This document shows positions 56,242-63,898 of a stretch of 64,000 nt of DNA, in pieces. Below the pieces are notes generated by a model. The model ran no database searches, was not told the DNA's origin, and saw nothing but the letters and a program-made list of their open reading frames with translations. Position 1 is the first letter of the stretch; each line of letters opens with the position of its first letter. Both the position numbers and the translations under genes were made by a program. Location: NCBI RefSeq assembly GCF_024753145.1, contig NZ_JANUGU010000008.1, forward strand, positions 212,196-276,195, read 5' to 3'. The stretch is from Massilia terrae. Lineage in GTDB: Bacteria > Pseudomonadota > Gammaproteobacteria > Burkholderiales > Burkholderiaceae_D.

Positions 56242-56568
56242 TCAGCCCAGCACCAGCTCCAGCGCCGGCTTCTCGCCGTAGTCCTCGTAACGCTCGTTGA
56301 TGCCGATGATGCAGAAGGCCATTTCTTCGAGGATGTCCGGCGCGCGCTCGCGCAGAGCGCCGGAATCCTTGACGACGATCTCCAGCACCTCGTCGTCGCC
56401 GAGGCGGAAGGTGGACATGCCGTCCTCGTCGCGCAGATAGCTCAGGCAGTCGACGAAGGCATCCATCGTCGCCTGGTAGGAATCCGGAAAGCCGAATGCG
56501 CGCTTGCATTCGGCGTGGAAGCTGGCCTCGTCGACGATGGCGGCGCCGTTCAGTTCCGCGGTCGCCAT
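56242..56568 (-). CDS. Barstar-family protein
   Basis: This 108-aa protein has the barstar fold signature (EASFHAECKRAFGFPDSYQ, then MDAFVDCLSYLR), the family of barnase inhibitors. No barnase-like nuclease gene is adjacent, so it may act alone or with a distant partner, as is common for these orphan barstar relatives. It lies 1 bp after the end of dapB on the same strand and is probably cotranscribed with it, the direction being dapB upstream. Confidence 0.82.
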   Translation of the reverse strand: MATAELNGAAIVDEASFHAECKRAFGFPDSYQATMDAFVDCLSYLRDEDGMSTFRLGDDEVLEIVVKDSGALRERAPDILEEMAFCIIGINERYEDYGEKPALELVLG

Positions 56569-56569
56569 C

Positions 56570-57376
56570 TCAGTCCTTCAAGCCCAGCACGTCCTGCATG
56601 TCGTACAGGCCGGTGCGCTTGTCCGCCAGGTAGCGGGCGGCGCGCAGCGAGCCCTGCGCGTAGCTGACGCGGCTGCTGGACTTGTGGCTGATCTCGATGC
56701 GCTCGCCGATGCCGGCGAACAGCACGGTGTGGTCGCCCACGATATCGCCGCCGCGGATGGTGGCGAAGCCGATGGTGGACGGATCGCGCGCCCCGGTCAC
56801 GCCCTCGCGGCCATACACCGCGCATTCCTTCAGGTCGCGGCCCAGCGCGTCGGCGATCACCTCGCCCATCTTCAGCGCGGTGCCGGACGGCGCGTCCACC
56901 TTGTGGCGGTGGTGGGCCTCGATGATCTCGATGTCGTAGCCCTCGGCGAAGTTCTTGGCCGCCATTTCCAGCAGCTTGAGGGTCACGTTCACGCCCACGC
57001 TCATGTTCGGCGCGAACATGATGGCGGTCCTGGCGGCGGCCGCGCGGATCGCGGCCTTGCCGGCCTCGTCGAAGCCGGTGGTGCCGATCACCATCTTGAT
57101 GCCGTGGGCGGCGCAGTATTCCAGGTGGTGCAGCGTGCCTTCCGGACGGGTGAAGTCGATCAGCACGTCGACGCCCGCCAGGCCCTTGTCCAGGTCGGAC
57201 TGGATGACGACGCCGGCCGGCTGGCCGGAAAAGGCGCCGGCGTCGGTGCCGATGGCGGGGCTGCCCACGCGGTCGAGCGCACCCGCCAGGGTCAGGTCAG
57301 GCGCGGCCTGCACCGCCTCGATCAGCATATGGCCCATGCGCCCGCTGGCGCCCGCAATCGCAATTCGCAAAGTCAT
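56570..57376 (-). CDS. dapB: 4-hydroxy-tetrahydrodipicolinate reductase
   Basis: DapB (268 aa) makes tetrahydrodipicolinate in lysine and peptidoglycan synthesis. N-terminal IAIAGASGRMGHML binds NAD(P)H, EAHHRHKVDAPSGTAL holds the catalytic His and Lys, and MSVGVNVTL precedes. Length is standard. It lies 12 bp downstream of bamE; bamE-dapB order, with divergent fur, is typical of betaproteobacteria. Confidence 0.97.
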   Translation of the reverse strand: MTLRIAIAGASGRMGHMLIEAVQAAPDLTLAGALDRVGSPAIGTDAGAFSGQPAGVVIQSDLDKGLAGVDVLIDFTRPEGTLHHLEYCAAHGIKMVIGTTGFDEAGKAAIRAAAARTAIMFAPNMSVGVNVTLKLLEMAAKNFAEGYDIEIIEAHHRHKVDAPSGTALKMGEVIADALGRDLKECAVYGREGVTGARDPSTIGFATIRGGDIVGDHTVLFAGIGERIEISHKSSSRVSYAQGSLRAARYLADKRTGLYDMQDVLGLKD

Positions 57377-57388
57377 CGCATCCGCTCC

Positions 57389-57988
57389 TTATTCGCCGCC
57401 CTTGTCCTTGTCCTTCGGACGACGCACGTCCTCGAGCGACTTCTGCTCGTCCGGGACCGGTGCGGCCTCGGTGCCGGCGATGCGGCTGATGTAGTCCTTC
57501 TCGGACGGCAGGTGGCCGCCGTCCCAGTGGTCGACCTTGTTGTCCTTGAAGTAGACGGTGACGCGGCTGGTGGTCAGCTCGCCATTGCCGCGCGCCAGGT
57601 AGAACGGGTAGTCCCAGCGGTTCTCGTGGAAGATATCGGACAGCATCGGCGTGCCGAGCACGAACTTGACCTGGTCGCGCGTCATGCCGGCCTTGAGCTG
57701 GTCGAGCATTTCCTGCGACACGAAGTTACCTTGCTGAATGTCCGGACGATAGGGCGTAAAGATCCACAGGAATTTCTGCAGCTTGGTGGCCTTGGTGGTC
57801 TGCGCGCCGGCGTTGGCGATCGCGGCCGACTTGCTGGCATCGGCAGCCACGGTGTCCGGTGCTGGCGTGGTCACGGCCGGCTGGCTGCGCCACGACGCGC
57901 AGCCGGACAGCGCCAGCGCGCATGCCAGGGCGCCGGCGAGCGCCGCACGGGCACGGAAACGGTTCATTACAGCAATCTTGACGCGCAT
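57389..57988 (-). CDS. bamE: Outer membrane assembly factor BamE
   Basis: This 199-aa lipoprotein is part of the BAM complex that inserts outer-membrane barrels. The signal ends in lipobox ALSGCAS; the SmpA/OmlA domain follows with MTRDQVKFVLGTPML and RWDYPFYL. A GAGGA RBS five bases before the ATG decides the start at 57988; ATG at 57967 is possible. The C-terminal tail is longer and charged (RRPKDKDKGGE). It is divergent from fur, 77 bp apart, and upstream of dapB. Confidence 0.92.
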   Translation of the reverse strand: MRVKIAVMNRFRARAALAGALACALALSGCASWRSQPAVTTPAPDTVAADASKSAAIANAGAQTTKATKLQKFLWIFTPYRPDIQQGNFVSQEMLDQLKAGMTRDQVKFVLGTPMLSDIFHENRWDYPFYLARGNGELTTSRVTVYFKDNKVDHWDGGHLPSEKDYISRIAGTEAAPVPDEQKSLEDVRRPKDKDKGGE

Positions 57989-58065
57989 ACGGGTCCTCAA
58001 AACGTTTGAGCAAGGGCTCCAAAACGCTATATCATAAAGCACTCTGCCCATTCACGAGTCAAAAC

Positions 58066-58494
58066 ATGAGTCATAACCCAACCGACCTGAAGGCCAGCGG
58101 GCTGAAAGCCACGCTGCCGCGCTTGAAGATCCTGGAGATTTTCCAGAACAGCGAGGTTCGGCATTTGACGGCGGAAGATGTCTACAAGATCCTGCTGGCG
58201 GAGAACATGGACGTGGGCCTGGCGACCGTGTACCGGGTGCTGACCCAGTTCGAGCAGGCTGGGCTGCTCAACCGCAACCACTTCGAGACGGGCAAGGCAA
58301 TCTACGAGCTGAACGCGGGCACCCACCACGACCATTTGGTATGCCTGGACTGCGGGCATGTGGAGGAATTCGTGGACGAGGAGATCGAAAAGCGCCAGCA
58401 GCGCATCGCGGTCGAGCGCGGTTTCCGCATCGCCGAGCATGCCTTGGCCATCTACGGCAACTGCACCAAGGAAAACTGCCCGCATCGGCATTGA
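58066..58494 (+). CDS. fur: Ferric uptake regulator Fur
   Basis: Fur (142 aa) binds Fe2+ and represses iron-uptake genes. N-terminal winged-helix DNA-binding part (LPRLKILEIFQ, TAEDVYKILL), then the metal site HHDHLVCLDCGHVEEF and C-terminal CTKENCPHRH. ATG at 58066 gives the normal MSHNPTDLKASGLKATLPR start. Divergent from bamE-dapB. A candidate Fur box lies at 216-230 upstream of a chemoreceptor. Confidence 0.97.
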   Translation: MSHNPTDLKASGLKATLPRLKILEIFQNSEVRHLTAEDVYKILLAENMDVGLATVYRVLTQFEQAGLLNRNHFETGKAIYELNAGTHHDHLVCLDCGHVEEFVDEEIEKRQQRIAVERGFRIAEHALAIYGNCTKENCPHRH

Positions 58495-58538
58495 TGCCTG
58501 GTGCCGGCAGCCGCTTAGCTTAGCTCTGATAGTTTTTT

Positions 58539-58568
58539 ACCGTCGTTCCCGCGTGCGCGGGAACGACG
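58539..58568. repeat. Dispersed palindromic repeat, copy 7
   Basis: ACCGTCGTTCCCGCG and CGCGGGAACGACG form one palindrome in the gap after fur. The right flank (GTTCTCTTTTCTTTTCGAG) is the reverse complement, with minor changes, of the left flank of copy 1. Confidence 0.8.
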
Positions 58569-58587
58569 TTCTCTTTTCTTTTCGAGA

Positions 58588-58974
58588 TTAATGTTGCGGC
58601 TTGCAACGCGCCGCCTGCTGCAGGTACGCGATCAAGGCCTTGCGTTCGCCCGCATCGGTCACGCCGGCATAGGTCATCGTCGTGCCCGGCACCATCTTGG
58701 CCGGATTGGCCAGGAAGCGGTCCAGCGTGCGCGCGGTCCAGACGATGTCGGCATGCTTCATCGCGTCCGAATAGGCGAACCCGGGCACGCTGCCGGCGCG
58801 CCGGCCGAACAGGCCGCAGTGGCGCGGCCCGGTGCGGTCGGTCTCCAGCGAGTGGCAGGCCTGGCAGCGCTCGTACACCTGCTCGCCCTGTTTCTGCAGG
58901 CGCTGGCCGGGCGCCGCGGCGGCGTGCGACGCGGCCAGTACCAGCGCCGCCAGCCACCAGCGTGCGGCGCCCAT
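58588..58974 (-). CDS. Class I c-type cytochrome
   Basis: This 128-aa protein has a signal peptide (about 1-20, ending HAAA) and is periplasmic. The heme site CQACH is at about 38-42, and the Met ligand probably lies in PGTTMTYAG. It is one of the cytochrome c2/c550-type electron carriers. It follows the ferritin-like gene by 2 bp, and the sigma factor lies upstream in the same direction, so all three form a likely operon. Electron partner unknown. Confidence 0.88.
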   Translation of the reverse strand: MGAARWWLAALVLAASHAAAAPGQRLQKQGEQVYERCQACHSLETDRTGPRHCGLFGRRAGSVPGFAYSDAMKHADIVWTARTLDRFLANPAKMVPGTTMTYAGVTDAGERKALIAYLQQAARCKPQH

Positions 58975-58976
58975 GC

Positions 58977-59552
58977 TCAGCTCACGAAGGCCGACGGCAC
59001 CGGCGGCTCGCCCAGCGCATTGCGCAGGATGGCCCAGTGCATCGCCTCGTCGCCGAGGATGCTGGCGGCGGCGTGCGACAGGTCGCGGTTCTGGAACAGC
59101 GGCACCGCGCCCAGGTAGGCGCTGACGGCGCCCTGCTCCAGCTTGGCGGCGAAGCGCAGCACATCGGCCTGGGATTTCAGGGTCGCGGTCGGGAAATCGT
59201 ATTTATCCTTGGCCTTGTTGGGCGTGCCGCCCAGCTTCTTGATGGCGCCGGCCAGGGTGTCGGCGTGCTCGCGGTGCTGGCCCTGGAAGGTCAGCGCCAG
59301 CTCCTTCACCGGCTTTTGCAGCAGGCCGCTGTCGGCACCCAGCTGGTAGGCGGCGATCGCCTCCAGCTCGGCCGACAGGGCGGTGTTGAGGATGCGGACA
59401 TCGTTGCCGCCGGCGCCCTCCTTGGCGGCGAGCGCATCGCGCCCGGCCAGCAGCGCGACCGCGGCGCCGGACAGCAGCAGGCCGGATTGGCCCAGGAAGA
59501 GACGGCGCGGGCGTAGCACGGCCGGCTCTCCCGACTGGATCAGGAAAGACAT
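58977..59552 (-). CDS. Ferritin-like domain protein
   Basis: This 191-aa protein has a ferritin-like four-helix bundle. Glu/His metal-type positions appear as SAELEAIAAY, HREHADTL, LEQGAVSAYLG and GDEAMHWAIL. The N-terminus has RPRRLFLGQ, then a hydrophobic stretch ending DALAAK, a possible Tat signal, so export is likely. Family function is metal or oxygen handling but not defined. It lies between the sigma factor and the cytochrome gene. Confidence 0.85.
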   Translation of the reverse strand: MSFLIQSGEPAVLRPRRLFLGQSGLLLSGAAVALLAGRDALAAKEGAGGNDVRILNTALSAELEAIAAYQLGADSGLLQKPVKELALTFQGQHREHADTLAGAIKKLGGTPNKAKDKYDFPTATLKSQADVLRFAAKLEQGAVSAYLGAVPLFQNRDLSHAAASILGDEAMHWAILRNALGEPPVPSAFVS

Positions 59553-59596
59553 GTGAACCTCCGTTAGTTGTAAGGTGGTGCGGGTGGAAAGAACGG

Positions 59597-60292
59597 TCAG
59601 CCGCTACCGGGCGGGCCGATCCGGGCCAGCACCGCGGCCACGATCCGGTCGCAGCGCTGGCCATCGAATGAGAATGCATCGCCGAGGGCGACGCCGAATT
59701 CGGTTTCGAGCTTTGCCCTCAGCAGGGCGCGGGCGCGGAAGAAGCGCGAGCGCACCGTCGCTTCCGGGATGCCGAGCACGGCGGCGACTTCCTCGCCGCT
59801 CAGCTCCTCGACGGCGCGCAGCATGAACACGGTGCGGAAGGCATCCGGCAGCTCGTCGAGCGAGCGTTCGATCAGGACGCGGGCTTCGGCGCGCATGGCG
59901 CCGTATTCCGGGGTGTCGTCATCCATACGGTCCTCCGCGTCGGTGGGCTGCAGGCCGGGGTCGGCGTACAGCGGCGTCACCTCGGCCTCGCGGTGGCGCT
60001 TGCGCGAGCGCGCGATGGCCTCGTTGACCACGATCCGGGTCAGCCAGGTGGACAGGCGCGCATCGCCACGGAACTGCTTGATGCCGCGGTAGGCCTGCAG
60101 GTAGGCATCCTGCACCGCATCCTCGGCCTCGGCGTCGTCGCGCAGGATGCTGCGGGCGGCGCGGAACAGCAGGCGGTTGTGGCGCCGCATCAGCAGGGTG
60201 AAGGCGTGCGGGTCGCCGGCGCCCACGCGCAGGGCCAGCTCGGCGTCGCTGGCGATGGCCAGTGCCGGCTGTATAGCGGCAGTCTGCTGCAT
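59597..60292 (-). CDS. ECF-type RNA polymerase sigma factor
   Basis: This 231-aa sigma factor has region 2 (about 40-100: ILRDDAEAEDAVQDAYLQAY, FRGDARLSTWLTRIV) and region 4 (about 165-215: ELSGEEVAAVLGIPEATVRSRFFRAR). ATG at 60292 has GGGGAG eight bases upstream; an in-frame ATG 33 bp earlier has no such site. No anti-sigma gene is adjacent; instead a ferritin-like protein and a cytochrome c follow. It may sense periplasmic redox or metal state, and probably directs its own operon. Confidence 0.9.
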   Translation of the reverse strand: MQQTAAIQPALAIASDAELALRVGAGDPHAFTLLMRRHNRLLFRAARSILRDDAEAEDAVQDAYLQAYRGIKQFRGDARLSTWLTRIVVNEAIARSRKRHREAEVTPLYADPGLQPTDAEDRMDDDTPEYGAMRAEARVLIERSLDELPDAFRTVFMLRAVEELSGEEVAAVLGIPEATVRSRFFRARALLRAKLETEFGVALGDAFSFDGQRCDRIVAAVLARIGPPGSG

Positions 60293-60370
60293 GGCGCTCT
60301 CCCCTTTTTCGTCGTTGTGCGGCATTAGATGGCGGCCGCGGGCGCGGCGTTCCCACGTCCGACAATTATT

Positions 60371-61387
60371 TCAGGGCGAGTGGCTGAGCGCGTTGGACAG
60401 CAGCTTGGCGGTGATGTCGACGATCGGGATCACCCGCTCGTAGGCCATGCGGGTGGGGCCGATCACGCCCAGGGTGCCGACGATGCGGCCGTTGACCTCG
60501 TAGGGCGCGGTGACCACGCTCATCTCGTCCAGCGGCACCAGGTGCGATTCGCCGCCGATGAAGATCTGGACCCCGCCGGCCTTGCTCGACACGTCCAGCA
60601 GCTGCATCAGGCCGGTCTTCTGCTCGAACATCTCGAACATCTGGCGCAGCGAGCTCATGTTGGAGGACAGGTCGGCCACCGACAGCAGGTTGCGCTCGCC
60701 GGCGATGACCATCTCGTCGCTCTCGGCCATCGCCTCGCTGCCGGCCTCGACCGCGGCCTGCATCAGGCGCCCGATGTCGTCGCGCAGCTGGCGCAGCTCG
60801 CCGGTGAGGCGGGAGCGCACCTGGTCGAAGGACAGGCCGGCGAAATGGTGGTTGAGGTAATTGGCCGATTCGGTCAACTGGCTGGGGCTGTAGTCGACGT
60901 CGGTCAGCAGCAGGCGGTTCTGGACGTCGCCGCGCGGGTCGACGATGACCAGCAGGATGCGCTTTTCGGACAGGCGCAGGAATTCGATCTGCTGGAACGC
61001 CGATTCGCGCCGCGGGCTCTGCACCACGCCGGCGAACTGCGACAGCGAGGACAGCATCTGGGCCGCGTTGGCGATCACCTTCTGCGGCTGGTGCGCGGGC
61101 AGGCGCATGCGCGCTTCCACGCTGTGCTCGTCGAGGTGCTGGACCGTGAGCAGGGTGTCGACGAACAGGCGGTAGCCGCGCGGGGTCGGCACCCGGCCGG
61201 CCGAGGTGTGGGGGCTGGCGACGTAGCCCATTTCCTCCAGGTCGGCCATGATGTTGCGGATGGTGGCGGGCGACAGGTCGAGCCCGGAGATCCTGGACAA
61301 CGCGCGCGAGCCGACCGGCTGGCCGTCGGCGATATAACGCTCGACCAGGGCTTTGAGCAGGGTTTGGGCACGGTTATCGAGTTGCAT
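60371..61387 (-). CDS. hrcA: Heat-inducible transcription repressor HrcA
   Basis: HrcA (338 aa) represses chaperone operons by binding the CIRCE inverted repeat. The winged helix (LKALVERYIADGQPVGSRAL, SPATIRNIMADLEEMGY, HTSAGRVPT) and the C-terminal GAF-like domain (VGTLGVIGPTRMAYERVI) are intact. ATG at 61387 starts MQLDNRAQTLL; an upstream start at 61426 adds 13 unrelated residues. No CIRCE is seen before grpE or dnaK in this window, so its target is elsewhere, probably groESL. hrcA commonly sits beside nadK-recN, but here is 47 kb away. Confidence 0.95.
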   Translation of the reverse strand: MQLDNRAQTLLKALVERYIADGQPVGSRALSRISGLDLSPATIRNIMADLEEMGYVASPHTSAGRVPTPRGYRLFVDTLLTVQHLDEHSVEARMRLPAHQPQKVIANAAQMLSSLSQFAGVVQSPRRESAFQQIEFLRLSEKRILLVIVDPRGDVQNRLLLTDVDYSPSQLTESANYLNHHFAGLSFDQVRSRLTGELRQLRDDIGRLMQAAVEAGSEAMAESDEMVIAGERNLLSVADLSSNMSSLRQMFEMFEQKTGLMQLLDVSSKAGGVQIFIGGESHLVPLDEMSVVTAPYEVNGRIVGTLGVIGPTRMAYERVIPIVDITAKLLSNALSHSP

Positions 61388-61447
61388 GTTCGCTGGGCGG
61401 CACGGGGATCCGCTCCTATTATGCACGTTCGCTCGCGTACTGTGCAG

Positions 61448-62161
61448 TCAGCCGTGCTCGCGCTGCAGCCACTCGACCAGCTCGTGGAAATTGCTGACCA
61501 TGGCGTCCGGCACCACCTCGTGCTCCAGGTGGGCGGTCGAGCCGGTGCGGTTCATCCACACCGCGCGCATGCCGGCGCGCTGGGCGCCCTGGACGTCGAG
61601 CAGCACGTCGTCGCCGACATACACGGCGTCTTCCGGCGCCACGCCCAGCTCCGCGCAGGCGGCGTGGAAAATGGCCGTATCCGGCTTGGCGCAGCCGAGC
61701 TGGTGGGCGGCGATGGACACCTTGAAATGGTTGGACAGGCCGATCGTCTGCAGGTCGGCGTTGCCATTCGAAATCGAGCCGACCAGCACCCTGCCCTTCA
61801 GCCGCAGCAGGCCGGGCAGCACGTCGTCGAAGGGAATCACGGCATTGCGCGCGGCAAAGAACTCGGTCATCGCCTGCTCGACCTTGACCGGATCCTCGCC
61901 GGCCTTGGCGAAGGCCTCGACCAGGCCGGCGCGGCGCAGGGCGCCCAGGTCGTACCTGAACTCGGGCTTGCGCGCCAGCAGCGACAGGCGCGCCTGGCGC
62001 AGCATCTCGATGGTGAACTGCTGGGCCACGCGGGGCGCGTGGGTGGCCAGCCAGGCATGCAGGGTTTCCTCGGCCTGGATGATCACCGGCGCGATCGGCC
62101 ACAGGGTGTCGTCCAGGTCGAACAGGATGGCCTTGGGCCAGGCCCGGCGGGTGGTTTTCAT
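61448..62161 (-). CDS. HAD-superfamily hydrolase
   Basis: This 237-aa phosphatase of the haloacid dehalogenase family has the catalytic motif LFDLDDTLWP with both Asp residues, the SISNGNADLQ motif II, GCAKPDTAIF motif III Lys, and GDDVLLDVQGA motif IV. The cap domain follows motif I, as in the phosphoglycolate phosphatase/YjjG type. Substrate unknown. ATG at 62161 is chosen since motif I then lies near residue 13; earlier residues look unrelated. It lies 60 bp upstream of hrcA on the same strand. Confidence 0.9.
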   Translation of the reverse strand: MKTTRRAWPKAILFDLDDTLWPIAPVIIQAEETLHAWLATHAPRVAQQFTIEMLRQARLSLLARKPEFRYDLGALRRAGLVEAFAKAGEDPVKVEQAMTEFFAARNAVIPFDDVLPGLLRLKGRVLVGSISNGNADLQTIGLSNHFKVSIAAHQLGCAKPDTAIFHAACAELGVAPEDAVYVGDDVLLDVQGAQRAGMRAVWMNRTGSTAHLEHEVVPDAMVSNFHELVEWLQREHG

Positions 62162-62363
62162 TGCTGCTGGATGGGAAAGGTGGGCCATTCCAGCATAGCG
62201 AGGGCGGCCCCGAAACGCAATGCCGGCCCGGCCGTTACATGGAGATACAAAGGTCAATGGTTCAGCCGATTGCCAAATGCTCTAAAATGACGGCTATTTG
62301 TCTACGCAGGCGCCGGCCCAGGCTGGTATCGCGCCTGGCCCTTGTCCGATTTTTGGAGAACTT

Positions 62364-62960
62364 ATGAAAAGCTTGTACCTGCGCACTGGCGCCGTCGCGC
62401 TCGCCTGCGCACTGGGCCTGGCCGGCTGCGGCGGCAGCAGCGGTCAACTGCTGCTGGGCGGCACCGTCGTCGGCGTGACCAAGGATACGCTGGTCCTGCA
62501 GAACAATGGCGCGCACGACATGTCGATCACGGCGTCGGGCACCTTCTACTTCAACGACCTGATCGGCATCGACGAACAGTACAACGTGACCGTCAAGAGC
62601 GTGCCGTCGAACGTCGACCACTGCGACGTGGCCAATCCGTCCGGCCGTTCGGCCTTCAACGTGACCAACGTCATCGTCTCCTGCGTCCTGAAGACCCACG
62701 ACGTCAACGCCACCGTGTCCGGCCTGGCCGGCGCCACCGGGCTGGTGCTGGTCAACGGCACCACCCAGGTCCCGGTCACGGCCGATACCGCCAGCGGCGC
62801 CCTCCTCAAGCTCGGCTCGGTCGGCGAAGACCAGCCCTATGGCTACGCCGTGCTGACCCAGCCGGCCGGGCGCATCTGCTCGATCGCCAACGGCAGCGGC
62901 ACCATGGGCAGCGCCAACATCAGCAACGTGGCGATCACCTGCGTGTCCACCGCCAACTGA
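62364..62960 (+). CDS. Repeat-containing lipoprotein, first of pair
   Basis: This 198-aa protein has a lipoprotein signal (LGLAGCGGSS) and two copies of an about 85-residue beta-rich repeat: GGTVVGVTKDTLVLQNNG ... YNVTV ... C, and SGLAGATGLVLVNG ... YGYAVLTQPAGRICSIANGSG ... C. Each has a Cys near the end. The repeat occurs in many proteobacterial surface proteins and its role is unknown. A strong RBS (TTGGAGAAC) precedes the ATG. The next gene has the same design and an equal RBS, 20 bp on. Confidence 0.82.
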   Translation: MKSLYLRTGAVALACALGLAGCGGSSGQLLLGGTVVGVTKDTLVLQNNGAHDMSITASGTFYFNDLIGIDEQYNVTVKSVPSNVDHCDVANPSGRSAFNVTNVIVSCVLKTHDVNATVSGLAGATGLVLVNGTTQVPVTADTASGALLKLGSVGEDQPYGYAVLTQPAGRICSIANGSGTMGSANISNVAITCVSTAN

Positions 62961-62980
62961 TCTTTCCTGGAGAACGAGTA

Positions 62981-63601
62981 ATGAAGTTTATTTCGATGCG
63001 CACCCTGCTGGCGATGGCACTGGCGCTGACGCTGGCCGCCTGCGGCGGCGGCAAGGCCACCTTCACCGTCGGCGGCTATGTCAGCGGCCTGGTCTACAAC
63101 GGCCTGGTGCTGAGCACCAACGGCCAGACCACCACGGTGGCGCCGGCGGCCACCATCGCCACCGACCCGAACGCCACCGCCACCTTCAGCTTCCCCAAGC
63201 AGCTGGAATATGGCGACGAATATGACGTGACCGTTGCGACCCAGCCGGCGCACCAGACCTGCACCGTCAGCACCTGGTACCAGCACGATACGGCGGGCCG
63301 CCTGGCCTCGATCGACATCCCGGTGTCGTGCACCATGAACTCCTTCCTGATCGGCGGCACCATCTCGGGCCTGACCGCGGACGGCCTGGTGCTGACCAAC
63401 GGCTCGACCGGCGGCACCTTCACCGCCGCCAGTGGCGCGACCGTGTTCACGATGCCGACCACGGTGGTGTACGGCACCACCTACGGCGTGACCGTGCTGA
63501 CCCAGCCGACCGGCCTGTTCTGCAGCGTGGCCAACGGCGCCGGCACCATGGGCGACGCCTCGGTGACCAGCATCGCGGTCACTTGCGTCCCGGCGAGCTG
63601 A
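62981..63601 (+). CDS. Repeat-containing lipoprotein, second of pair
   Basis: This 206-aa lipoprotein (lipobox LTLAACGGGK) has two of the same beta repeats: VGGYVSGLVYNGLVLSTNG ... YDVTVATQPAHQTC and IGGTISGLTADGLVLTNGS ... YGVTVLTQPTGLFCSVANGAG. It is a tandem paralogue of the preceding gene with the second repeat most alike. RBS TGGAGAACG is nearly the same as that of gene one. Both are probably in one transcript, ended by the terminators beyond 63718. Function unknown; likely periplasm-facing outer-membrane proteins. Confidence 0.82.
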   Translation: MKFISMRTLLAMALALTLAACGGGKATFTVGGYVSGLVYNGLVLSTNGQTTTVAPAATIATDPNATATFSFPKQLEYGDEYDVTVATQPAHQTCTVSTWYQHDTAGRLASIDIPVSCTMNSFLIGGTISGLTADGLVLTNGSTGGTFTAASGATVFTMPTTVVYGTTYGVTVLTQPTGLFCSVANGAGTMGDASVTSIAVTCVPAS

Positions 63602-63618
63602 GCCAGGTATTCGGGAGC

Positions 63619-63744
63619 GTGATGGCGCGCATTCCGAATGGGAATTGGACGGAGATGCTGTAGCGCAGCATACTGCATCTGTCTCCTCCAACTCTCCTCA
63701 AAAAGAATTGGACTTCAAGCCCACCCAACGGTGGGCTTTTTTTT
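63619..63744 (+). ncRNA. sRNA-like element, copy A
   Basis: From 63619 the sequence has a conserved 35-bp leader, a hairpin ATGCTG/CAGCAT (63655-63671), a pyrimidine-rich single strand containing CTCCTCC (63682-63700), and a terminator at 63718-63744. The same plan is repeated 152 bp later. No protein of normal length is encoded. It could be an sRNA, or a duplicated 3' end of the lipoprotein transcript. Confidence 0.4.
63718..63744 (+). terminator. Terminator of copy A
   Basis: AGCCCACC (63718-63725) pairs with GGTGGGCT (63730-63737), followed by eight T. It would end the lipoprotein transcript or the sRNA-like element. Confidence 0.9.
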
Positions 63745-63770
63745 CGCCTGCCGGGACCGCATTCGCTTTG

Positions 63771-63898
63771 GTGATAGGGTGCATTCGGAATTGGAATTGG
63801 ACGCCGATGCTGGCACCCAGCATACTGCACCTGTCTCCTCCAACTCTCCTCAAAAAGAATTGGACTTCAAGCCCGCCGTCTGGTGGGCTTTTTTTTTG
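63771..63898 (+). ncRNA. sRNA-like element, copy B
   Basis: A second copy 152 bp downstream has the leader, a longer stem ATGCTGG/CCAGCAT (63807-63823), the same pyrimidine-rich CTCCTCC strand and a terminator (63869-63898). The stem is kept although its loop sequence differs from copy A. The 3' part from the CTCCTCC strand through GACTTCAAGCCC is almost identical to copy A over about 45 bp. Confidence 0.4.
63869..63898 (+). terminator. Terminator of copy B
   Basis: AAGCCCGCC (63869-63877) pairs with GGTGGGCTT (63882-63890) with one G-T wobble, followed by nine T. The wobble keeps the stem intact against copy A. Confidence 0.88.

Noticed and set aside
56242..56568. Toxin-antitoxin pair with the barstar-like gene
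   Set aside because: No barnase or other nuclease gene is adjacent; neighbours are dapB and the coiled-coil gene.
63622..63663. 13-codon peptide MARIPNGNWTEML in copy A of the sRNA-like elements
   Set aside because: Copy B has no start codon in that frame, and conservation is strongest outside the frame, so an RNA role fits better.
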